DNA of 64,000 bases from JALZKA01 sp963754045. GTDB taxonomy: Bacteria > Actinomycetota > Thermoleophilia > Solirubrobacterales > 70-9. The notes below the pieces were generated by a model, which was given only the letters and a program-made list of their open reading frames with translations, searched no databases and was not told the origin of the DNA. The position numbers and the translations under genes were made by a program. Shown one piece after another: positions 17,405-25,009 of the stretch. Within the stretch, counting starts at the first letter, position 1. Every line of letters starts with the position of its first letter. The DNA lies in assembly GCA_963754045.1 (NCBI GenBank), contig CAVWEN010000003.1:310001-374000 (forward strand), given 5' to 3'.

Positions 17405-18373
17405 TCAGCAGTCGTCGGTGACCGGCTCGCCGGTATCGACGACCTCGAACGCGTCGCCCGGGATCGCCTTGAGGTCGCCCAGGGCGTCGTCGTCCCAGCG
17501 GCGGTCGCTGGCGCCGGTGATGAAGAAGTTCGATCCGTTGTCGGCAACGATCGCGCCGTAGGTCTTCAGCGCCTGGGCGATAGTGCGCGCGGCGGCGCTC
17601 ATGTCGCCAAGGGGGTAACCGCCGGCCAGCCGCAGGCGCTCGCCCATCGCGGGCAGGTTCGAGTTGCAGTACTCGGAGGCAAAATGCGACGCGGGCGAGG
17701 CGTAGGCACGCCGTGTGCGCTCGAAGGTCATCCGGATCGCGTGGTTTATGTGGCCTCGCTTGACCTCGCTGTAGCGCACCAGGCCGGGCAGGATCGCAAG
17801 CCCCGCGGCGTCTGCTGAGGTCCAGCCGAGGCGCCGCTGCGGGAGGGGCGCACCGAGATCGAACACGCTCACCTGGTCGGCGACCCAGCGGCTTCGCTTG
17901 CCCTTGCGCGGAAAAGCGCGGTAGAGCTCGATCAGCCGGCAGTCGTCGTCGGCGTCGCGACCGTCGCGCTGCAGGACCAGAACGTGACGGTCACCGACGG
18001 AGCGCCTGCCGCCCTCGATCTTCGCCCGGCGCGGGATTGGCTGTCTTCCCTTGTCGCTCTCCGAGCGGTACGCGCGGATCTTTACCGGAACCTTGCGCTG
18101 CTTCGCCCCCACCGTGGCGAACGGGATGCCGTAGCGCGGATTCGAGCCGAAGTCCGGGTGCAGATCGTCGCCGCCGAGTTGCTGCAGCCGGGCGATGATC
18201 GCCTCGGAGGAGTCGGCCTCGTCAAGCCCCGAGACGTCATGGTGGAACGCGTCGGAGGCCGGGAGGAGTTGGCAGCCCGCGGGTCGGTCGCGCGCGGTCT
18301 CCGCCGACGCCCCGCCGCTCACGGCGACCACCAAGGCCGCCAAAGCCGTGCCCAATGTGAATCGCGCTGTCAC
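17405..18373 (-). CDS. Secreted protein of unknown function, conserved in actinobacteria
   Basis: A 322-residue protein with an N-terminal signal peptide (hydrophobic run to about residue 24, ending GGASA). The mature part begins CQLLPASDAFHHDVSGL and includes LHPDFGSNPRYGIPFATV, VPVKIRAYRSESDKG, the GDRHVLVLQRDG segment, GWTSADAAGLAILPGLVRY and ending DNGSNFFITGASDRRWDDD. I recall this domain order from uncharacterised secreted proteins of actinobacteria and myxobacteria; no activity is known to me. The many conserved Asp, His and Trp residues suggest an enzyme or glycan-binding role, but this is inference. GTG start. Confidence 0.83.
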   Translation of the reverse strand: MTARFTLGTALAALVVAVSGGASAETARDRPAGCQLLPASDAFHHDVSGLDEADSSEAIIARLQQLGGDDLHPDFGSNPRYGIPFATVGAKQRKVPVKIRAYRSESDKGRQPIPRRAKIEGGRRSVGDRHVLVLQRDGRDADDDCRLIELYRAFPRKGKRSRWVADQVSVFDLGAPLPQRRLGWTSADAAGLAILPGLVRYSEVKRGHINHAIRMTFERTRRAYASPASHFASEYCNSNLPAMGERLRLAGGYPLGDMSAAARTIAQALKTYGAIVADNGSNFFITGASDRRWDDDALGDLKAIPGDAFEVVDTGEPVTDDC

Positions 18374-18499
18374 AGGCCTTTATTCGACCATGCGCGCCAC
18401 CGCCATAAGCCCCGCACCCCCTCGCCGAGCTCGCGATCGACCCGGAATGGCAGGGACAATCGCGAGGTCGGTGGGTGAGGAGGTGCGCGCGCAGGTCAG

Positions 18500-19243
18500 C
18501 TAGCCCGGCGCCTTCCCACGGGGGAGCGTTTGCTTTAGTTCGAGCAGCGGCGCCATCAGGTCGCCGTGTTTCTCGATCCGCGCGAGCACGTCGTCGGCTT
18601 CGTAGCGCAGCTCGTCCTTGCCGGCGGCGCCCGCCTCGACCTCCTCCCAGGTGACCGGGGTCGAGACGGTCGGGCGATCACGGGCTCGCAGCGAGTAGAC
18701 CGAAACGGTCGTCTTCGAGCGCGTGTTCTGCGACCAGTCCACCAGCACCTTGCCGATCCGGAGCTTCTTGGTCATCCGTGAGACGACCAGCGCGGGCTCG
18801 GCCTGTTCGAGTGCCTGCGCTACGGCCTGGGCGAACGGCTTCGTGCGCTCGTACTTCGTTCTGCCGTTGAGCGGCACGTAGACCTGCAGTCCTTTCGAGC
18901 CCGAACTCTTCGCGAAAGACTGCATTCCGAGGCCCTCGAACAGCTCACGCACCCGAAGCCCGACCATGCAGCACTCGCGGATGCCCGCGGGCGGGCCGGG
19001 ATCGAGGTCGAAGACCATCGCCGTTGGCACCTCCATGCTGCGGGCGCGTGAGAGCGAGGGGTGCAGCTCCAGCGCCGTGAGCTGCGCGAGCCAGACGAGG
19101 GTCGGCCTGTCCTCACAGACGACGAAGTCAATCTCGCCCGCGCGGTCGAATCCCACCTTCGCGGTCTTCACCCAGTCGGGTGCGCCCTTCGGGCAGCGCT
19201 TCTCGTAGAAGCGGAAGCCGTCGACGCCGTCGGGAAAGCGCAC
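18500..19243 (-). CDS. ligD: LigD polymerase domain protein (NHEJ primase-polymerase), true start upstream
   Basis: A stand-alone polymerase/primase domain of the LigD type, which fills gaps during non-homologous end joining. It has RFPDGVDGFRFYEKRCPKG, the catalytic MVFDLDPGPP, SGSKGLQVYVPL and VLVDWSQN. The first ATG/GTG/TTG in frame is the GTG at 19243, but homology continues upstream without a stop to about 19393 (VEVEGRTLSLSNLDK, VLWP, LDYYARVADALLPHL). No canonical start exists in that stretch; the frame closes at a TAA at 19424-19426 inside ku. The conserved N-terminus abuts the ku stop, so non-standard initiation, frameshifting from Ku or a base error are all possible. Confidence 0.85.
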   Translation of the reverse strand: MRFPDGVDGFRFYEKRCPKGAPDWVKTAKVGFDRAGEIDFVVCEDRPTLVWLAQLTALELHPSLSRARSMEVPTAMVFDLDPGPPAGIRECCMVGLRVRELFEGLGMQSFAKSSGSKGLQVYVPLNGRTKYERTKPFAQAVAQALEQAEPALVVSRMTKKLRIGKVLVDWSQNTRSKTTVSVYSLRARDRPTVSTPVTWEEVEAGAAGKDELRYEADDVLARIEKHGDLMAPLLELKQTLPRGKAPG

Positions 19244-19383
19244 GAGGGTGAGGGGGCGCCCCTTCAGGTGCGGTAGCAGCGCGTCGGCGACCCGGGCGTA
19301 GTAGTCGAGCGCCCGGGCCTTGGTGGTCTTCGACTTCGGCCAGAGGACCTTGTCGAGGTTCGAGAGGGAGAGGGTGCGACCCT

Positions 19384-20283
19384 CTACTTCGACTTCGCGC
19401 CGCTCTTCGCCCGCGATGTCTTCTTACCCGTTGTTTTCTTCTTGCCGGCGGCCGCGGTCTTCTTGCCGTCGGCCTTCTTCGAGCCCTTCGCGAGTGGCTC
19501 AGACTTGACCGCGGCGAGGCTCTCCTCGAGTGCCGCCATCAGATCGGGCGCGCGGGTGGGTTTAGGTGCGTCGGACTCGACCTCGACGATGTCCTCACCC
19601 TTGGCCTTGCGCTCGATCAAAGCGAGCAGCTCCTCCCGGTACTCGTCCTTGTAGTCGGACGCGTTGAAGTCCTGGGCGAGCGAGTCGATGAGCTGCTTTG
19701 CCATCTCCACCTCGGCCTTGCGCGGCGTGTCCACATCCTCGCCGAGTACCTCGGAGATCTCGTCCGGCTGGACGACCTCGTCGGCGAAACGCATCGTCGC
19801 CATCGTCAGCACGCCCTCCATCGGGCGGATCGCCGCGAGGTTCTCCTTGTTGCGAAGGACGAACCGGGCGACGGCGACCTTTCCCTGGTCGGCCATCGCC
19901 CTGGTGAGCAGCGCGTACGCCTTCTCAGCGCCCTTGTCGGGGCCGAGGTAGTAAGGGTGGTCGAAGTAGATCGGGTCGATCTCCTCCAGATCGACGAACG
20001 CCTCGATCTCGATCGCCTTGGTCTTCTTCGGGTTCATCTCGTCGAGCTCGTCCTTGGTGAGGATCACGTACTGCTCGGGCGCCAGCTCGTATCCCTTGAC
20101 GATCTCGTCGTAGGGGACTTCCTCGCCGTCGGCCTCGGCAACGCGCTTGTGGCGAACCCGCGAGGAATCCGAGGAGCGCAGCTCGCGAAACGACACGTTC
20201 TTGCGGGAAACGGCGCTGTAGAGCTTCACGGGCACGTTCAGAAGCCCGAAGGAGATTGAGCCTGTCCAGATCGCGCGGGGCAT
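19384..20283 (-). CDS. ku: Ku, DNA end-binding protein for NHEJ
   Basis: Ku forms a homodimeric ring on double-strand ends and recruits LigD. The 299-residue protein opens with RAIWTGSISFGLLNVPVKLYSA and contains the YDEIVKGYE and YYLGPDKGAEKAYALL core segments. It ends with a Lys/Ala-rich tail of about 40 residues, a type linked to DNA binding and end bridging in actinobacterial Ku. I use ATG 20283; a TTG lies one codon before it. The stop is immediately followed by the polymerase-domain homology, so the two are one transcription unit. It is divergent from the secreted protein at 20381. Confidence 0.95.
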   Translation of the reverse strand: MPRAIWTGSISFGLLNVPVKLYSAVSRKNVSFRELRSSDSSRVRHKRVAEADGEEVPYDEIVKGYELAPEQYVILTKDELDEMNPKKTKAIEIEAFVDLEEIDPIYFDHPYYLGPDKGAEKAYALLTRAMADQGKVAVARFVLRNKENLAAIRPMEGVLTMATMRFADEVVQPDEISEVLGEDVDTPRKAEVEMAKQLIDSLAQDFNASDYKDEYREELLALIERKAKGEDIVEVESDAPKPTRAPDLMAALEESLAAVKSEPLAKGSKKADGKKTAAAGKKKTTGKKTSRAKSGAKSK

Positions 20284-20298
20284 CAAAGGAGTGTTTCG

Positions 20299-20304
20299 AG
20301 ATTA
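20299..20304 (-). promoter_or_regulatory. Candidate -10 element TAATCT of ku
   Basis: TAATCT on the minus strand, 15 bases before the ku ATG, with TTGCGG about 15 bases further upstream as a possible -35. This would leave only a very short leader. Confidence 0.4.
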
Positions 20305-20345
20305 CCCGCCCGTCTCCACCCGCAAGCGCCGTGGCGGGAGCGATC

Positions 20346-20374
20346 TTGCGCGTCGGGCGCGATCGGGATAGGGT
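20346..20374 (+). promoter_or_regulatory. Promoter TTGCGC - 17 - TAGGGT of the 20381 gene, leaderless
   Basis: TTGCGC (20346-20351), 17 bases, then TAGGGT (20369-20374), with six bases to the ATG. A start seven bases past the -10 would fall on the A of ATG. Confidence 0.5.
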
Positions 20375-20380
20375 CGGAGC

Positions 20381-20944
20381 ATGGTGAGGGGGATTCGCCA
20401 TAACGCGCTCGCGCTCGTCGCGATCTTCATCGCGCTCGGCGGCGTTGCCTTTGCCGTCACGAAGGCACCGAAGAACTCGGTCGTCTCGAAGTCGATCAAG
20501 GACGGGCAGGTCAAGCCGCGCGACACCCGCGTCGTTCGCTTCGCGCGTGCGCCCGGCGAGGCGGTGGTCGATCAAGGCGAAGAGGTTGATTTGAAACCGC
20601 GGGTCACGGTGAAGGCGCGAGCCGGCGACGTCCTGCGGGTCCACGTTGCGGTGACGATGCGCCTGGGTGGGTCGCTTTCGAACGACTGCCTCGTAAAGCT
20701 CCGCGTGAAGGGGCCGCCGGGAGACTTCGACCGCTTCGTCCTCGACGCGAACCCCAGCGATCCGGTCACCCTCTACATGGACGGGTCGTCCGACGGCACC
20801 ACCAACCTCGCAGATCTGATCGGTCGTGACGTGCCGATCTCGCAGTCCGGCAACTACACGATCTCGATGCGCTACTCGTCGGGTGTCGGCGGCGACCGCT
20901 GCGTCTTCTCCGGACGCAGGATCTGGCTCGAACACTCGCGCTGA
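20381..20944 (+). CDS. Secreted beta-rich protein, Thermoleophilia-type leader
   Basis: A 187-residue protein. Its N-terminus (HNALALVAIFIALGGVAFAV, then KAPKNSVVSKSIKDGQVK) is the leader-plus-polar-repeat arrangement typical of many small exported proteins in Solirubrobacterales. The mature part is rich in beta strands with two Cys (NDCLVKL and DRCVFSG) that could form a disulfide. The function is unknown. It lies between ku and ligD ligase on the opposite strand, so a role in NHEJ is unlikely. It resembles the product at 23053 only in the leader region. Confidence 0.75.
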   Translation: MVRGIRHNALALVAIFIALGGVAFAVTKAPKNSVVSKSIKDGQVKPRDTRVVRFARAPGEAVVDQGEEVDLKPRVTVKARAGDVLRVHVAVTMRLGGSLSNDCLVKLRVKGPPGDFDRFVLDANPSDPVTLYMDGSSDGTTNLADLIGRDVPISQSGNYTISMRYSSGVGGDRCVFSGRRIWLEHSR

Positions 20945-20947
20945 CGC

Positions 20948-21970
20948 TCAGCCCTCGCGCACGACCCCGCGCGGCTCCTTGTCCTCGCGAAGGCCCTTGA
21001 ACGAGGGCTGGCGCAGCGTTCCCTCGCGGGTCCACTCGGTGAACTCGACCTCGCAGACCAGTTCGGGCTCGACCCACACCGGTCCGGCGCGGCGGTCCCG
21101 TGCGCGCTGGCGGTACTTGATCCGCGGGTCCTCGCCCAGCTCGAAGGCGGGCTCTGGGCGCTCCAGCGGGGCAAGCAGGTCGCGAAGGCGCTCGAGCATC
21201 GCGTCGCTGAAGCCAGTGCCGACGCCGCCCGCGTAGACCAGCCGCTGCGTTCGCCCGAGACGCTCTGCCTCCTCGAGGGTCGCGTCCCAGTGGCCGATCA
21301 GCAGGGAGCCCGGGCGCCCGCTACGCGCGCCCTCACCCGGCATGTAGCCACCGATCACCAGCTCCTGGCCACGCCGAGCACGGATCTTCAGCCAGTCGCG
21401 GCTGCGCTTGCCCTGGCGATAGGGGCTGCCGAGGCGCTTGCAGACGATGCCCTCGAGTCCCTGGGCGCGAGCGGCGTCAAGAAACGCGGCGCCTGGGCCC
21501 GGATGGTTGGCCGGAGCGCGCCAGTGCTCACCATCGAGCCCGAGCTCCGCCAACAGCTCGCGCCGGCGCTCGTACGGCTCGTCGCATAGCGATGCGCCGT
21601 CGAGCGCAAGCAGGTCGAAGGCGATGTACGTCACCGGAACCTCCCGGGCGCGGCGCTCGATCATCTCTGGCCGGGAGAGCCCCATCCTGCGCTGAAGGTT
21701 CTGAAAGCTGGGCCTTCCGGCCTCGTCGAGGGCGACGATCTCGCCGTCGAGCGCCACGTCGCGTCCGGCGAGCGCATCCGCGAGAGCCGCCAGCTCCGGA
21801 TAACGCTGCGTGGCGTCCTCGCCACGACGGCTCGCGATCCGAAGCCCGCCGCTCCCAGACGAGAGCAGGGCCCGCACGCCGTCCCACTTGATCTCGAACG
21901 CCCAGCCCTCTCCCTCGGGCGGCTCGGCGGCCGTGGTGGCGAGCATCGGTTCAAGCTGCGCGGGGGGCAA
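20948..21970 (-). CDS. ligD: LigD ligase-domain protein (ATP-dependent DNA ligase)
   Basis: An ATP-dependent DNA ligase of the LigD/LigC type, about 340 residues. The nucleotidyl-transfer motif is EIKWDGVRALL with Lys28 as the adenylated residue. DGEIVALDEAGRPSF, YIAFDLLALDG, EGIVCKRLGSPYRQG and DWLKIRA (motifs III-V) follow, then an OB domain with VCEVEFTEWTREGTLRQPSF. It lacks polymerase and phosphoesterase domains, so LigD is split here. The frame is open far upstream, antisense to trpS, but homology begins around 21970. The start is TTG 21970 or ATG 21946. Confidence 0.92.
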   Translation of the reverse strand: MPPAQLEPMLATTAAEPPEGEGWAFEIKWDGVRALLSSGSGGLRIASRRGEDATQRYPELAALADALAGRDVALDGEIVALDEAGRPSFQNLQRRMGLSRPEMIERRAREVPVTYIAFDLLALDGASLCDEPYERRRELLAELGLDGEHWRAPANHPGPGAAFLDAARAQGLEGIVCKRLGSPYRQGKRSRDWLKIRARRGQELVIGGYMPGEGARSGRPGSLLIGHWDATLEEAERLGRTQRLVYAGGVGTGFSDAMLERLRDLLAPLERPEPAFELGEDPRIKYRQRARDRRAGPVWVEPELVCEVEFTEWTREGTLRQPSFKGLREDKEPRGVVREG

Positions 21971-21976
21971 TAGATT
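21971..21976 (+). promoter_or_regulatory. -10 element TAGATT, near-leaderless start of trpS
   Basis: TAGATT ends nine bases before the trpS ATG, in the 15-base gap between the divergent ligase gene and trpS. Confidence 0.42.
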
Positions 21977-21985
21977 CAGGATGGC

Positions 21986-22984
21986 ATGAGGATCTTCAGC
22001 GGCATCCAGCCGACCGGGCGCAAGCACCTGGGCAACTACATCGGCGCGATCCGCCAGTACGTGGAGGGTCAGGATCGTGGCGACCCGGCGATCTACTGCA
22101 TCGTCGACCTGCACGCGATCTCGGTGGCGTACGACCCGGCCGAGCTTCGTGAGCGACTGCTCGACACCACGGCCATCCTGCTCGCCGCCGGACTCGAGCC
22201 CGGACGCTGCGTGTTGTTTCGCCAGTCGGACGTGCGCGAGCACACCGAACTCTGCTGGCTGCTCTCGGCAGTCACTTCGCACGGGGACCTCAACCGCATG
22301 ACCCAGTTCAAGGAGAAGTCCGCAAAACAGCGCGAGCTGATCTCCTCGGCGCTGTTTCTGTATCCCGTCCTCCAGGCCGCTGACGTCCTCGCCTATCGCG
22401 CCACCGACGTTCCGGTCGGCGAGGACCAGCGCCAGCACATCGAGTTGATGCGAGAGATCGCCCGGCGCTTCAACGAGCGCTTCGGCGCCGGTCGGGAGAT
22501 TCTGGTCGAGCCTGAGCACCGGATTCCCGAGATCGGCGCGCGGATCATGGACCTCCAGAATCCGGGAATGAAGATGTCGACCACCGCCGGGACCGAGGCG
22601 GGGACCGTCCACGTCCTCGACGAGCCCGACGCGGTCCGCAAAAAGATCCGAAGCGCGGTCACGGACTCGGGCACGGGCGTGCGCCGGGGCAAGGGCAAGG
22701 AGGGGATCGCGAACCTGATCGACATCCTCGCCGCCGTCCGGGGCGAGTCGCCGCGCGCAATCGAGGCCGCGTTCGACGGCTCGGGCTACGGCGACTTCAA
22801 GACCGCCGTCGGCGATGAGGTCGCTGCGTATCTCGAACCGGTGCGCGAGCGCTACGGCGAGTTGCGCGGGGATGAGCGGACGCTGGAATCCGTGCTCGCC
22901 GCGGGCGCGGAACGTGCGCGCGATCTGGCCGAGCCCGTGCTCACGGATGTCCGCGACGCCATGGGCGTGGGCCGCGCCGCCTGA
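21986..22984 (+). CDS. trpS: Tryptophanyl-tRNA synthetase
   Basis: TrpS charges tRNA-Trp. The 332-residue class I synthetase shows the HIGH-type motif in SGIQPTGRKHLGNYIGAI and the KMSKS-type loop in GMKMSTT, where the final residues differ slightly from consensus. DLHAISVAYDP, LYPVLQAADVLAYRA and VGEDQRQHIELMREI are further family signatures. It starts at ATG 21986; another ATG five bases before is out of frame. The neighbours are unrelated in function. Confidence 0.95.
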   Translation: MRIFSGIQPTGRKHLGNYIGAIRQYVEGQDRGDPAIYCIVDLHAISVAYDPAELRERLLDTTAILLAAGLEPGRCVLFRQSDVREHTELCWLLSAVTSHGDLNRMTQFKEKSAKQRELISSALFLYPVLQAADVLAYRATDVPVGEDQRQHIELMREIARRFNERFGAGREILVEPEHRIPEIGARIMDLQNPGMKMSTTAGTEAGTVHVLDEPDAVRKKIRSAVTDSGTGVRRGKGKEGIANLIDILAAVRGESPRAIEAAFDGSGYGDFKTAVGDEVAAYLEPVRERYGELRGDERTLESVLAAGAERARDLAEPVLTDVRDAMGVGRAA

Positions 22985-23040
22985 TCGCCTTCGCCGTCTG
23001 ATAGAACGGCGCGGATTCAACCCGCCGCCCCGGCGGCCGG

Positions 23041-23060
23041 AAGGGAGTTCGCATGGGAGG
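23041..23060 (+). promoter_or_regulatory. Two successive ribosome binding sites before the 23053 gene
   Basis: AGGGAG precedes ATG 23053 and GGGAGG (23055-23060) precedes an in-frame ATG at 23065. Either start is possible and both give the same signal peptide. Confidence 0.5.
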
Positions 23061-23580
23061 CTCAATGAGGAAGCGACCGAGCGCAGCGCTGGTCGTCGCG
23101 TTCATCGCTTTGTTCGTCGCGGCCGGCGGCAGCGTCTACGCCGCGACGAAGATCAGCGGCACGCAGATCAAGAAGAACTCGATCCCGACCAACCGCATCA
23201 AGGGTTCCTTCAACAGCGGCCTACAGAAGGCAAACGACGGTCAGAACAAGCCGCTACTGAAGCTCGGACCGTTCCGGGCGGTCGGCAAGTGCGCGCCCGG
23301 CAGCGCACAGGTTTTCCTTCGCTCGACCGTCGAGAACGCGAGCTCAGACAGCGACGAGGGCTCAGAGCTCGACAACTTCGACTTCGACGCGGGGGTCGAG
23401 CAAGCGATCAGCTACGACGCGAACGAAACCAACAATCAAGTCGCGTTCTACGCCAGCTCCTACAACGAGTGGATTGCTGTTTCACCGGGTGGCAAGCAGG
23501 TCTACAAGGGCTCGGCTTACAGCGCTAGGAACCTCGGCGCCGACTGCCGGTTCCTCGTAGTCGCGCAACGGATCAAGTAA
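23053..23580 (+). CDS. Secreted protein, Thermoleophilia-type leader
   Basis: A 175-residue exported protein. The leader SAALVVAFIALFVAAGGSVYAA is followed by KISGTQIKKNSIPTNRIKG, the same plan as the 20381 product. The rest is Asn/Ser/Asp-rich with two Cys (GKCAPGS and ADCRFLV) near either end, suggesting one disulfide and a beta-sandwich. The function is unknown. Codon use matches its neighbours. It sits between trpS and scpA with its own ribosome binding site. Confidence 0.77.
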   Translation: MGGSMRKRPSAALVVAFIALFVAAGGSVYAATKISGTQIKKNSIPTNRIKGSFNSGLQKANDGQNKPLLKLGPFRAVGKCAPGSAQVFLRSTVENASSDSDEGSELDNFDFDAGVEQAISYDANETNNQVAFYASSYNEWIAVSPGGKQVYKGSAYSARNLGADCRFLVVAQRIK

Positions 23581-23628
23581 GCGAAGCGTGCGAAGCGCCG
23601 CCCCGCCGGTTGCGGCCGGGGCGGCGTC

Positions 23629-23634
23629 TACGCT
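23629..23634 (+). promoter_or_regulatory. -10 element TACGCT, leaderless start of scpA
   Basis: TACGCT ends seven bases before the GTG at 23642. Confidence 0.45.
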
Positions 23635-23641
23635 CTCGGGC

Positions 23642-24398
23642 GTGGCAGTAGCTGCGCTCGATCTCGACCTCGACGTATTCGCGGGCCCGTTCGACCTCCT
23701 GCTCGCGATCGTTCTGCGCGATCGCGAGAGCCTGGCTGAGATTCCGCTGGGCGAGGTCGTCGTCGCCTACGTCGAGCACCTCGAGGCCGCAGGACGAGCT
23801 CGACCTCGAGGCGGCGACCGAGTTCCTCGTCCTGATCGCCGCTTTGCTCGAGCTGAAGTCACGTTTGCTTCTGCCCGCCTCCGACGACGGCGAGACGCCC
23901 GCCCTTGGCCCCGAGGAGGCGGCCGACGAGCTGCTCGCCCGCATGCTCGAGTACCGGCGCTACCGTGAGGCCGCGGCCCGCTTCCGCGAGATGTTCGCAG
24001 CGGGCGAGGGCTTCCACTTCCGCTCCGCGCCCCTGCCGCGGGAGTTGCGCCGCGTTTCGCTCGACGCCGCGCGCCCGGTCTACCGGCCCGAGCGCCTGGC
24101 CGAGGCGATCGGTGGCCTGCTGCGCATGCCGTCAGCGCCCGACACGTCCCACATGCGCCCGACCGTATCGCTCGAGCGCCGCCTCGACGTGCTGCGGGAG
24201 CTGCTCACCGGCCCCGGCGAAGTCGACTTCGACACCGCGTTCGGGGAGGAGGATCGCCTGACCCAGGCGGTCACGATCTTCGCCCTCCTGGAGATGCACA
24301 AGCGCGGCGATGCGAGCTGGGAGCAGGACGGTCTCTTTGGCCCGATAACGATCCGCGCTGTGGAAGCCGCCGACGGGGACGAGAGGATGAGCGCATGA
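23642..24398 (+). pseudogene. scpA: scpA, kleisin subunit of SMC-ScpAB, interrupted by a one-base frameshift
   Basis: ScpA is the kleisin that bridges SMC heads. The first frame, from GTG 23642, reads FAGPFDLLLAIVLRDRESLAEIPLGEVVVAYVEHLEAA and then becomes nonsense. The second frame carries LDLEAATEFLVLIAALLELKSRLLLP and the rest to 24398, including the C-terminal winged helix. Dropping the A at 23794 restores a perfect family match (LEAAGELDLEAATEF). No slippery sequence is apparent. It may be a sequencing or assembly error, since scpB follows intact with an ATGA overlap, or a real mutation. Restored, it would be about 251 residues. Confidence 0.88.
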
Positions 24399-25003
24399 GC
24401 GATCAGCCGCCTCAACAAGGCCGAAGTGCGCAGACCCCTAAGCTAGAGCGCGTAATCGAGGCGCTGCTGTTCCTCTCGCCCGAGCCGGTGTCCGTCGAGG
24501 ATTTGGTCGACGCGACCGACGCAACCGAGGCCCAGATCGAGCGTGCACTCGACGGCCTGGGCGGTGCCTACGACGAGGGCTCAAGGGGGCTGGTGCTGCG
24601 AAACCTTGCTGGCGGCTGGACCTTCGCCACCGATCCGATCGCTGCCGATGCGGCGCGCAAGCTCCTCGCGAAACCGCGCACCCCGCCCCTGACCCAGGCG
24701 CAGGCGGAGACGCTCTCGATCGTCGCCTACCTGCAGCCGGTGTCCAGGCCGGAGATCGCCCGCATTCGTGGCGTTACGTCCGAGTCGGCCGTGCAGACGC
24801 TGACCGAGCGCGGTTTGATCGAGGAGTCGGGGCGCTCGCGATTCGGCGCTTCGATCTACCGCACGACCGAGATGTTCGAGCGGGTCTTCGGGCTGCAGGG
24901 GCTCGACGCCTTGCCCGATGCGGCCCAGTTCGACCCGACGCCGGAGGACGAGCGCGAGCTGCGCGACCGCCTCCTGGCTGCGGGCGAAGCGCGCGCCGAG
25001 TAG
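24395..25003 (+). CDS. scpB: ScpB, SMC-associated winged-helix protein
   Basis: ScpB dimers bind ScpA and help SMC act on chromosomes. The 202-residue protein has two winged-helix domains: LERVIEALLFLSPEPVSVEDL near residue 20 and TQAQAETLSIVAYLQPVSRPEIARIRGV near residue 100. It ends with FGLQGLDALPDAAQFD and an acidic tail. The ATG overlaps the scpA stop. A six-base gap separates it from rluB, a common scpA-scpB-rluB order in Gram-positive bacteria. Confidence 0.95.
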   Translation: MSDQPPQQGRSAQTPKLERVIEALLFLSPEPVSVEDLVDATDATEAQIERALDGLGGAYDEGSRGLVLRNLAGGWTFATDPIAADAARKLLAKPRTPPLTQAQAETLSIVAYLQPVSRPEIARIRGVTSESAVQTLTERGLIEESGRSRFGASIYRTTEMFERVFGLQGLDALPDAAQFDPTPEDERELRDRLLAAGEARAE

Positions 25004-25009
25004 CGCCAC

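Noticed and set aside
21971..23065. Upstream extension of the ligase frame to 23065
   Set aside because: It runs antisense through trpS and lacks ligase homology; the ligase begins near 21970.
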